A stretch of DNA of 64,000 nucleotides from Datura wrightii (lineage: Eukaryota > Streptophyta > Magnoliopsida > Solanales > Solanaceae). The stretch spans positions 54,141,001-54,205,000 of the forward strand of contig JASDFA010000001.1 in assembly GCA_035772735.1 (NCBI GenBank), in the 5' to 3' direction. Shown in pieces: positions 54,651-64,000 of the stretch. Both the position numbers and the translations under genes were made by a program. The stretch's first letter is position 1; each line of letters opens with the position of its first letter. The notes beneath the pieces were generated by a model. It did no database searches, was not told the origin of the DNA, and saw only the letters and a list, made by a program, of their open reading frames with translations.

Positions 54651-56090
54651 TGATGAACGGTGAATTTACGTATTTCTTAACCATATTTTGCTCATACTAT
54701 ACTATGTTTTGAGAACAAATTATGTGCGTTTTTATATGTTTTATGATATATTTGTAACAAAGAGCTAACGCATATGATTAGATGCTTTAAGGTATAAAAG
54801 TGATGGATTTGGGCTTAAATATGCTTAAAAGTGCAACAATGACAAAACGAGATTGACGAATCCAATATATAGAAGTTGGCATCGCGCAGGAATGCCTATG
54901 CCATGGCCTGTGCAGTACGCAGGCAGGACGGTGCTACCAGAGGCACGGCGCGCAGGCCTGATGGCGCTTTGAGGGGCGCATCGCGCAGCATAGTCCAGGT
55001 GGCCAAAATTTGCAAATTCCAATTTGACTAGAAATTGACGTTGCAAAACCCAATTCAAACCAAAAAGGAACAACGAAGACTTCATCTACTATTATAGATA
55101 CCCTTTATTTCATGTCTTAAGGGTGGCATATACTGCTTGAAAATTTCATACATAGTTTGCAATTCAATTGTTGCACAATTCATATTTTGAAAATTTGTGT
55201 AATAGTTTAGTTGAGTTCTTGTTGGAAGTTCGTAAATTTCTTGTGAAACCTTTTATCTTGGATATTTTGTGGAACAAGTATTTATTGAAGTAAGTAGTTC
55301 ATTCTGATTTCTTCTACATCTTCTATTTGTTTTCTCATAAACATGAGCAGCTAAATCTCTTAGGCTAGGTTTGTGGGAACCGTGATGGATTAACGAATGT
55401 AGGTACAATAAAATAGTGGTTCTTGAATGGTGAATTAAGTGGATTGTTATTCTCTTTATTTTAATTAAGTTTTAGCAGTTGCAAATGTTGAAACAAGCCT
55501 GTATCCTCAATTTGCTCGACCAAGGAGGTTGAAGTTAGGAAAAGAGAGTAACAATGGCAATTTGAGATTAACAATTCTCATCCAATTAACTTGAGCTCTA
55601 ACTAAGGATAGTTAAAGTCAAAACTTATTGCAAAGCTAGAATATACACATTTTTGAGATCGAGAGGAGATGAGTGGAAATAATCTGTTGTCTATTGGTGC
55701 ACGTAATGCATGCATTTTGAGACCGAAAGGAGATAAATGCAACTCTTAAGTCGAGAAACAATTAGATGTACTAAACATAAGTCTTACATAAAATTCACCT
55801 AGATAGATCACTACTAAAATCTTACTAAGTTATGAAATTATGGGGAACACAATCCTAGTTTAGACTTAGTAATTTGATAGACAACTCAACAACTGTTAGT
55901 ATTATTTTCTTTTTATTTTTTATTTGCAAATCCCCCTTCTGAAATATTGGTTACAAGTTAGTTTATTTTCATCGTTAACATATTGTTTCTACCTATTCCC
56001 TGTGGGATCGACCCCAATCTTTACTGGATTACTATATTTGACATCGACCGCTTTATACTTCAATTTCAAGGTATAACTTGGGTGTGATCA
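54651..56090 (+). repeat. 3' LTR of element G (1440 bases)
   Basis: TGATGAACGGTGAATTTACG ... GGGTGTGATCA. GC-rich block at 54885-55000. U5 block CCCTGTGGGATCGACCCCAA near 56000. It is followed by TGCCC, the partner of CGCCC before the 5' LTR. Confidence 0.9.
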
Positions 56091-56095
56091 TGCCC

Positions 56096-56399
56096 CTCCA
56101 TGCACCATTTTGCCTGGCGCATCGTGACTCTTGGTGTGCCAACCAGGCTTGTGCGGCATACCGGCCATAGCACAACCATGCCTGCTATTGCCAACTTCTA
56201 TCATACTCATCTTGCCAACCCCGTTTTACCATTCTTGCTCTTTGTAGCCGCAATTATGCTCAAATACATCACTTTAATCCCTGAAAGCATCTATTCATGT
56301 ATGTTAGCTCTTTTTCACAAATATATCATAAAATACAACAAACCACATAGAATTTTTCTCAAAATATGGTTAATAAATACGTAAATACTTCCTCCATCA
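56096..56399 (-). repeat. 5' LTR of element H, upstream portion
   Basis: On the minus strand it begins TGATGGAGGAAGTATTTACG (56399 leftwards), equivalent to TGATGAACGGTGAATTTACG of G, and runs to the G insertion point. It joins 16350 and below. Its other side (56400) is chromovirus sequence I. Confidence 0.8.
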
Positions 56400-56849
56400 T
56401 TTATCTAGAAGGAGTTGAATCTCAAATAGAGGAGGTGGCTTGAGTTACTCAAGGATTATGATATGAGTATTATCTACCACCTAGGTAAGGCTAACATAGT
56501 TGTTGATGCTCTTATCAAGCTATCCATGAAGCACAGCCCATATAGAGAGGAAAAGAGAGAGTCGGTTAATGATGTTCATAGACTCTCACACTTAGGAGTC
56601 CTCCTCTTAGACTCTAAAGATGGTAGTGTGCTAGTTCAGAATAGGGCGAATCATCCCTAGTAGCAGAACTCAAGGAAAAGCAGGACAAGGATCTTATCTT
56701 GCTTCAATTAAAGGAAGATGTTCACATACAGAAGGTATTGATTTTCGCACAAGGGGAAGATGGTGTCCTGAGGTATCAAGGTAGTTTATATGGTCAGAAT
56801 ATAGATGGTATCAAAGAGAATATCATGGTAGAAACACATAGCTCCAGAT
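56400..56849 (+). pseudogene. Chromovirus fragment I: RNase H tether and integrase N-terminus
   Basis: It reads KELNLKQRRWLELLKDYDMS by parts, IIYHLGKANIVVDALIKLSM, DVHRLSHLGVLLLDSKDGSV, then EDGVLRYQGSLYGQNIDGIK and VETHSSR, the start of the integrase zinc-binding region. It is the element into which H inserted; the part left of H is outside the window. LTR M truncates it at 56849. Confidence 0.78.
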
Positions 56850-59325
56850 TGTCACGACCCGAGCTGAGACCTCGGACTGAGACACAAAACCTAAAACCAT
56901 AAATGGCTCCAAGTTAACCCATGGCATGAACATGATAACTAAAGAACTTCATAAACAAAGTTGATAACTAAATTCTGAAATAGCGAAAGTCTGAATAACA
57001 AAACATCTAACCAACAGTAACATCATAACATTGAATCCAAAGTTGAAAATACAAGTCTATGTCTGAAAAGCCTCTAACATACTGACGAGCTAATGGAAAA
57101 CACCTCAACTAGCTCACTAAAAGTCTGAAACTGAAAATAACATAACTCAACTAATGAAAGATCCTCAAAGGATGAGGACTCACCAATTGGAGAACTGGAT
57201 TCAAGCTCTGGAGACTGACTAGTGGTGGGACTGTGTCTAAACGTTTTATGTTGTATAATGAAATGATACAACAGAGAGTGTGCGGTCAGTACTTGAAATG
57301 TATTGAATATGCAAGGTAAGTAAAACAAGTCGAATAAGTAAAAACTGAAATCATGCATATCATAATTCATAACATCATAAGATTCTGAGAGTAAAGGTTG
57401 CATGTTGGTATCTAAAAACATGAATAAACATAAACTGAATCGAATGACCCAAATCTGAAACTGAGATTTTTAAGTAAAATTGATAACCTGATCATTGGGT
57501 CAAACCTGCTGAAAACATAATATCATGACTGATAAACATGCATAACTGAGATCATGAGTAACAATGGGAGACTCGTCATATAACCGACACTATCACAATA
57601 GAGCTTACGTGATCCCAACTATCACACTCAAAAGGGCAGAGCCGTCCAAAGCCTTGCCATGGCTAAGGGCGATACCATGATACCGATATCAAGTTGAAGG
57701 CCCAATTGGGGCAGGGGAAGCTCACAAGGGAGGTCCCAAAGTAATATGTGAAATCCTCTATTGGCACGTAGTTTTGAGACCCAGGGTTTTCATGAACCTC
57801 TAGCCTACTCGGTGCTAGACAGTGCTCCCAAAAACATACAAAGTGCTCTCCATCATTTTTCAACGAAGCTAAAATCTTCATTTTTCAACGAAGCTAAAAC
57901 CATCATTTTTCAACGAAGCTGATAATGAAATCACATGCATAATCTGAAAAATATGAATATAGGGAGTCCCGGCTCTAAACATACCACAAGCTGAAAGTGG
58001 GAGTATAGACTCCAAAACCATGTGGTAAGTTGATGTTATAAAACTGAACTTAATTATGAAAACATGCTTAAATTATATGGGCTTGCCCAAACTTTAACAT
58101 ACTTGAAATAGACTTGATAGTCAAAGATCATGAGTCATACATAGATAAATCATAAACATTCTTTCATGCTAGGTATCTCCTCATATTTGAAAACACATAT
58201 CATAAACTTGACTTTTCGTGAAACTTGCATGACTGGGGATAATTCTTCTAAAATTTATAATCATGAATTTATAATCAATTTGTATATAAAATATGCCATA
58301 AATCTTAAAACATAATTTGAAACAGGGAATTAACCCATAAATAAATCATGAAGTGTTTCGTAAGTTTGGGTTAAAACCCCATATGATCATACACTTGAAC
58401 TAATACTTGAATTCATGAACTTGAAGAGAAATTTGGGCATGAGAATGAAAGGAAACTCTCATTCATGGCCCTACATACCTGGGTAAGCTGAATCTACACC
58501 CTTCCTTGAAAGCCCAAGAGATTTAGGGAAGAACTTGAAGAATTCTAGGCTTGATCTCGTATAGAATCCTCTAAACTTGCATGCATGGGAAGAAAATAGG
58601 TTAGAATAGGCTAAATCCTCTTAGAACCCTCCTAACAAATCTTAAAATGATGTAATTTAGGACTTAGGGGCTTAGGAATTATAAAATTACCCTTACTCAA
58701 TTCGCAGAAATTTTCACACTGCCAGGGGTAACGACTCACACCACGAGTCGTCCCTCGATCCAATGAGTCATTACTTCTCTTGTTACTTCCTTATTTTTTT
58801 CCAGACTCTGGTCTTAAAGCCATGACTGAACAGGATGAGTCATTACGAGTCATAATGACTCGTTACTGCCACCCGTTGTCACCACTGTCCGAAAATACTT
58901 AGCTTCAGGAATTCCCACAATGGTTACCTTCCAACAGTTCGTTCCTTGCTCTAAGGGGTCGTCGTATCCTTCCGTCGCCTCTGAATCAAGGCTTGGGCCT
59001 ATCCTGAACTCCACCTACGATCCATCAGGATGATCCGTTACTTGGAGTAACGGGTCGTTACTTGACTCGTGGGTTCTGGGGAGAATGCATTGTTGACTCA
59101 CGATGGGGCATGCACTTAATGGGTCATTGCTCCCCACAACGACTTGTTTCCCCGAGTCATTCATTGGACCATAGTTCTGCTAAGTACTTACCACGGGTCT
59201 CACCACGACTTATGGTAGCCTCTAGCGGGTCGTTCTGTGACTCATCGTGAGGCAAATTTTTCCACTTTTCTGTTGATCACCTTTTCAATCCCGAGTCTAG
59301 TCTTAGGGACTTTTGGGGTATTGCA
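56850..59325 (-). repeat. 3' LTR of element M (about 2.5 kb)
   Basis: On the minus strand TGCAATACCCCAAAAGTCCC ... CTCGGGTCGTGACA. It belongs to the same family as LTRs B, K and L. U3 (58730-59240) has many ACGAGTCGT / AACGGGTCGTTAC-type dyads. Confidence 0.82.
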
Positions 59326-59358
59326 ATATCTTCCTCTTGGGAACATTCATCCTTGAAT
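59326..59358 (-). other. Terminal hairpin and polypurine tract of element M
   Basis: Minus strand: ATTCA-AGGA-TGAAT (59358-59345), then GTTCCCAAGAGGAAGATAT and the LTR start. Relative to the CATTCG/CGAATG stem of B, the loop-closing G-C pair is replaced by A-T. Confidence 0.7.
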
Positions 59359-59559
59359 ATGAAAAAACATACTAAATAACTGGGGAAAGGAACTGCAATC
59401 CCAAATATTGAATATTTGCAGCTGAAAACTAACAGAGTGACTGACTCCGGACTGACATGCATGACTGAACTGAATTCATGAATCACACATACATATGTTG
59501 ACATAAAGGAAACTGAGAGACATGAAATAAATATGAAGATGAACAGAGTATTAGAGAGG

Positions 59560-60330
59560 AAACTAATACCTCATGCTGGAACTGAGCTGAAAGGGAAAAG
59601 ATGTGGGTATTTAGCCATCATATCTACTTCATCTTCCCATGTAGCTCCCTCAACAAGTTGATTCCTCCATAGAACCTTTGAAGTCAATCAAAAATTCTCT
59701 CAACATATCCTCAAGAGTCTGAATGGTCCACTCGTCCTGACCATCTGTCTGCAGGTGAAAAGTTGTGCTAAGCTTGACCTAAGTGTCAAGTCCCTTCTGA
59801 AATGACTTCCAAAATTGCGAGGTGAACTGAGTACCTCTATCTGATGTGATGGACGAGAGAACTCCATGCAACTGAACTAACTCCTATATGTACAATTTAG
59901 CATAATCCTCCGCTAAGTCGGTAGTCTTGACTGGAGAAAATGAGTTGTTTTAGTCAACCTGTCTACAATCACCCAAATAGAATCATATTGTCGACGTGTG
60001 TGAGGTAACCCTGTAATGAAGTCCATATTGATCTCTTCCCACTTTCAAGTAGGGACATTAATGTCTAGAAGCACACCTCCTGATCTTTGATGCTCTACTT
60101 TCACTTGCTGACAATTCAGATACTTAATCACAAACTCTGTTATGTCCTTATTGATGCCATTCCATCAATCAACTTTCCGTAGGTCATGGTACATCTTGGT
60201 GACACCTAGGTGAATAGAATACTACGAACCATGAGCCTCATACAGCATCCGTTCTTTCAAATCATCAATACCCAGAACACACAAATGACCCTGATAACAA
60301 AGTACACCATCTTCCCCGTGGGAGAAGAAT
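59560..60330 (-). pseudogene. Integrase and chromodomain remnant (element M)
   Basis: Minus strand: 60330-60000 resembles the integrase zinc-binding region, with a HQRSGGVLLDI-type linker, then the core start (INMDFITGL-like near 60020-60040). 59940-59750 gives the remaining core through a DGQDEWTIQTLEDML-like segment. 59690-59585 gives KVLWRNQLVEGATWEDEVDM-like chromodomain residues. Stops and shifts throughout. Confidence 0.7.
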
Positions 60331-60759
60331 AAAGGTGGACTATTGGATCAACGGATGATATTACATGTGTTGGTTCTGTGAGAGGGATCGTGGATTGAGT
60401 TGGCTAATGTGGTTAGATATGATTGGATGAGAGAAAATGGCATGGATTGCCAAATGGGATCAAAATGTGGATGATTTTTCTCAATTTATGGCTAGATTTG
60501 TAATTAAAATAAAGCGACATTTATTTCAATTATAGTCACTTTCTTAATAAACTAGCATTAATTGGTAAATATTTAAACACGCGCGCGTGCGCACACACAC
60601 ACAACCCATCCACACGGATACACACACGCATCAGCGCATATACATAGACAAAAGAAACTTTTTGTGAATGTCTAAAGGTACAAGAAATAACTATATATAT
60701 AGTGTATATCAACAATGTATAGTTTCGGGTTATAGGCCCATGCAACCAATACCTTCTCA
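60331..60759. other. Unassigned stretch with GC/CA repeat
   Basis: No homology I recognise. It contains a short alternating CG/CA run (about 60578-60605) and further ACACAC words. No coding evidence. Confidence 0.5.
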
Positions 60760-62530
60760 GTTTCTAAAATACTCTGTAAATATTTTAAATCATAATTGAG
60801 GCACCTGTTGGCCTTTTCATAAAGTTGGCACCTATTGCCTTTTTATAAAGTAACCCAAAGGCTCATAATCGCAAATCATATTTTATCTTAAAAACTCATA
60901 ATCATAAGTCATGCTTTATCTAAAAAGCTCATACTTTATTTGAAAAGCTCATAATCATGATTGACTTGAAAGCCCATAAAACATAGTAAAAATCATGTGT
61001 ATAGAGTGTAGTGGAACTCCTATAAAATTATTTATCAAAATCCATGAAAAAAATTTATTCATGATAGCATAAGGTTCATAATTTTGACAAAAGGGTAGAA
61101 TTATATAATTTAAGCCAAGTTTTCATGAATGAACATAGAAAATTCACCGAATGAGACATGATGAGAATTCATAGAAATTCATAGGGATTCAAGATACTCG
61201 TAAGAAAATCCTTAAGAGGAATCATCAAACTCTAATTTCAAAGAAAAATCATATCTTTCATGTTTTCGTAAATTCATGTAGAAAATCATAAAATTCATGA
61301 AAAAGGGATGTCATAGAGGATAAGTAATATCATAGAAAAGTCTTGGATTTCATAAAAATAAATAAGAGAATATGATTTTCATCATAACTCTAACTCACAT
61401 GAAGGAAAAGCATATAAACATGAATAACGTAGCGTGGGGAAAAAAATGATGTTCTCACACATAGAAATAGCCTTACATACCTTAATCGCTCTAAAATATC
61501 CAAAGAAAAATCCAAACTTTGGGGAAAAACACCAAAAATTCATTCTTAAAATTTTGACATGAGTTTTCTTAAAAACCTTAATATTATCGTGTAGAATTTT
61601 AGTAAAGAATATGGATTCGGATGTTAGAATTACTTTGAAATACTTTGAATTACATGGGAGGGACTTAGCTAGATGAAGGATAAAATGGAGAAGAGAGAAT
61701 ACTCGTGTTAGAATTTTGAAAAATGAGAGAATGGATGAAAAATTTCAAAAAAAAATTGTACTTAAAAAGGCTTTAGGGTTCGCACACCATGAAGGACGCT
61801 TTGCGTGCCCAGCAACTTGTGCTGCCTTGCCTGTGCGCTCATTTGCTCGCGCTCGCGTACACATTCAGCCTCACTTTGCTGCCTAGCCACGCGACATGGC
61901 CCGAGAACGCTAGCCTACTCATGTTGCGAGCTAGTAGACCAGCACCACTAGCAGCTCTTTCTTAAAATATACATAATTTTTTGTACAAAGCTCAGATTGA
62001 CGAACAGTTGGATGCATTAGAAACTAAATTCATGGGCTTTAATTTGATGGATAAAATATCCAAAAACACTTCTTAGATTGAGAGATATGATTATTCAAAA
62101 TTGATCCTTATCCATGAACTCCACATGCTCTTCACATTTCTTTTCGTACATGTCTCCCTTCTCATATACAGCCAACATATGGTCCGTACTTTCCATATAT
62201 GGTCTGTATATGGCTCCATAGCTGTTAACTAATAACTCCTTCATCTTCTAGTCCACTTATGACCCAATTTGTGATATGTAGATCAACTCTACGGTCTATA
62301 CTTTTACCCATTATTAGCGAATGTCTCTAAAATTAATTATTTAAATTTCTAATATTTCTAATCAACTCAAAATTTCCATAACATATTATAACTCGCGATT
62401 AACTCTTCCAAACACTTAAAAACTCATGATGTTCTCTTTCTATCTAAATAGCAAAATCCAAGATTTTCTAATATATAAAATAAATTCAAGACTCAAGCAT
62501 TTCAAATGACCTTTTCCTTTTCTTTTTATC
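60760..62530 (-). repeat. Probable degraded LTR remnant
   Basis: The texture is that of the other LTRs read on the minus strand. It has a dyad-rich segment (CCATATATGG, TACGGACCATATG words, 62150-62220), a GC-rich block (61780-61960), an AACCCTAAAGCC leader-like stretch near 61770, and AT-rich 'ctcataatcat' short repeats (60850-60970). I could not match its ends to any LTR in the window. Confidence 0.4.
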
Positions 62531-63029
62531 AGATTAGTATTCTTTTTTGAGGCTCGGGTTCTACTTCTGGTCTATCTCTGCAAAGCAAGCTTTGGCGGAT
62601 TAGTTTAATCCATCTTCTTTTAATACTGTTAAAGAAAAATATGATCAAAATCAAAAAAGGGAAGAAAAAAAAAATTAGAACTCAGTTGCATGCACAATTG
62701 AGAATGATTACAAACATTTGTACATGTCTGATATATATAGTTTAAACAAAGTACATCATGCCTTTCTTCTTTAACTCAAACCAGTTTGTACCTAAATTTT
62801 GAAAACAAAGGGAGAGTATAGTACTGTCTGAATATATTAGAATATCCAAGTAGTACATAGTAAATGTCAATACAGAGGTAAAGGGCATTTAATTTTCTGG
62901 TCAAAGCCTCGAACAGAAGACACATTAAATACATAAGAAGTAGATTACAATTCTTATGGCAGTATTTAATTGGACTCGAAACAAGTGTCTGTCTGACTAT
63001 ATAGACATGCCTAATGTTTGTTAAAATAT
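62531..63029. other. Unassigned AT-rich stretch
   Basis: No ORF, repeat or element boundary recognised. It may be original host DNA at the edge of the retrotransposon block. Confidence 0.4.
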
Positions 63030-63277
63030 TTTTTATTTTCGTTCTTTTTTATTTATTTATTATAAAATAAACATTTATTTTTATTTATTCAACTTAAAAA
63101 ATTTAAGAGATAATTTATTAGTTATAATTATTTTCTAATTTATTTTATTATTAATTATAGTTATTATATTTTTTAAAATATTAAATTAGTTATATATATT
63201 TAAAAAAATAATATAATAAAATTATTATTATTTAAGATGTGTGTTCAATTTAAATAGATAAAAATGAACAGAGGGAA
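63030..63277. mobile_element. Possible Stowaway-like MITE 1
   Basis: The right end reads AAATGAACAGAGGGAAT, whose complement is the common MITE start (C)CCTCTGTTCATTT. The left end has the weaker TTTCGTTCTTTTTTATT. The interior is almost pure A/T and partly self-complementary. Confidence 0.5.
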
Positions 63278-63508
63278 TATTTCTTTTTATCTCTCTTTGC
63301 AGTGAACTTCTGATCAATCGTGTGTGTTTTTCTAAGTCATTTATTTATTTGATGATTCAGACTTCCACAAGGCAAGTGAGAGATTCCTTAAGGAGAATGG
63401 TCCAAAAAGCTCAGTCCTCTCTTTTAGTCTTAACCATTTAATACCCCTCACTTGATACGAGTCTCTCTCTGTGTGTGTGTTTTTTTTTTCCAATTGACTA
63501 GGTAAGTA
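63278..63508. other. Unassigned stretch between MITEs
   Basis: It contains a TC/TG short repeat with a T-run (63463-63490). No coding evidence. Confidence 0.4.
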
Positions 63509-63769
63509 TTTCTTCTGTTTTATTTTTAATTGCTATAATAAATTTTATATATTTATTAAAAATATTAATAAAGATAATAATTTAATTAATATAATTATAT
63601 TTTTTAAAAAATATATAATAATAAATTTTTTTATATTTTATAATAACTTTAAGTACTAAAGATAGAATTAGAAAAATACGGTTAATTATTTTTTAAATTT
63701 TAAAACTAATAAATATTTTAAAATAACTATTTTTAATATATCTAATAATTAAAAATAGAACGAAGGGAG
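63509..63769. mobile_element. Stowaway-like MITE 2 (261 bases)
   Basis: Terminal inverted repeats: left TTTCTTCTGTTTTATTTTTA; right, as complement, CTCCCTTCGTTCTATTTTTA. Both sides are flanked by TA (63507-63508 and 63770-63771), the Stowaway target. The interior is AT-rich and there is no coding capacity. Confidence 0.75.
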
Positions 63770-63837
63770 TATTGTTTTCTTAAACTAAATCTCCTCTTGA
63801 CTTCCTGAAAATAATGAAGGTAAAAGAAAATCATTAC

Positions 63838-64000
63838 TCCATTCATTCCAACATTAATATCACTTTAACATAAAAAATTTATTTCAAAATAAATATCGCT
63901 TTAAAATTTAAAAGAAAATTAATATTTTTATTTTTAATTAAACTTTTATATTAAAATTTTATTTTTTGATAGCGCTCAATTTTCAAGAAATATTTGAAAT
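63838..64000. mobile_element. Start of a third Stowaway-like MITE (cut by window end)
   Basis: It begins CTCCATTCATTCCAACATTA after TA. The following ATATCACTTT word is typical of MITE starts in this group. The other end is outside. Confidence 0.55.

Larger units (their letters stand above)
16352..56090 (+). mobile_element. Element G: non-autonomous gag + T32 LTR retrotransposon, heavily nested
   Basis: LTRs lie at 16352-17752 and 54651-56090. Between them are a tRNA-Asp-like primer site, broken gag, post-gag motif, T32 pseudogene, internal and terminal hairpin/polypurine units. Removing L, D, E and F gives an element of roughly 8.7 kb. No protease, RT or integrase is seen in G's own sequence. 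The flanks CGCCC (16346-16350) and TGCCC (56091-56095) are a near-perfect target duplication, with one extra C at 16351. It sits in the LTR of H, a member of the same family. Confidence 0.85.
56850..60330 (-). mobile_element. Element M: truncated chromovirus, minus strand
   Basis: It consists of the 3' LTR (56850-59325), hairpin/polypurine tract and the 3' part of pol. It stops abruptly at about 60330 inside the integrase N-terminal region (a EDGVLCYQG-like segment). The 5' LTR, gag, PR, RT and RH are absent. An internal deletion also removed the integrase C-terminus, because the chromodomain end at about 59690 joins the core near 59700. Confidence 0.8.

Overview
This is a plant nuclear window made almost entirely of nested LTR retrotransposons. 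The plant origin is shown by Ty3/gypsy chromovirus pol fragments primed by a tRNA-Met-like site, Athila-type gag/protease elements with a tRNA-Asp-like primer site, a 'putative plant transposon protein' ORF, a plastid DNA insertion and Stowaway-like MITEs. The style of the repeats suggests an asterid, most likely Solanaceae; that is inference. I recognise no host gene. The last ~1 kb, with three AT-rich MITE-like elements, looks like the edge of the retrotransposon block.

Layout, using local names A to M. Left part: element A (Athila-like, 3' end only, LTR 2280-3859) interrupts chromovirus B (pol 3' end and LTR 5943-8047). B interrupts chromovirus K (minus strand, pol remnants and LTR 12574-14882). 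K interrupts H (minus strand; internal stub, primer site, and an LTR split between 15328-16350 and 56096-56399). Middle part: G (16352-56090, plus strand) lies in the LTR of H, which belongs to the same family. G carries a gag remnant split by the solo LTR L (18299-20833), a plant transposon-like ORF ('T32') split by chromovirus D (23599-41089), a composite plastid insert, and the solo LTR E (43166-54492). D itself has the gag/protease-only element C (25667-32966) in its 5' LTR. E contains F (43654-53553, minus strand), the youngest and best preserved element. Right part: H sits in a chromovirus fragment I (56400-56849), followed by truncated chromovirus M (56850-60330), a probable degraded LTR, and the MITEs. 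Perfect 5-bp target duplications (TTGGG for D, GTTAT for F, GATTT for E, GTATC for L) fix the nesting. The deepest line is I > H > G > D > C, with I > H > G > E > F alongside.

How the parts work together: A, C, F, G and H are non-autonomous as seen. Where their bodies are visible they encode Gag, sometimes a retropepsin, and no reverse transcriptase or integrase, so they would need enzymes supplied by other elements. F and G both place T32 downstream of gag. In F that gene appears to have its own promoter-like block and a possible 5' leader intron. Two RNA-like structures recur with compensatory changes: a two-stem motif directly after the gag/protease stop codon, and a purine-loop hairpin directly before each polypurine tract. 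The hairpin/tract pair is present twice per element, once internally and once at the 3' LTR. With the architecture of F, these are the most promising undescribed signals here.
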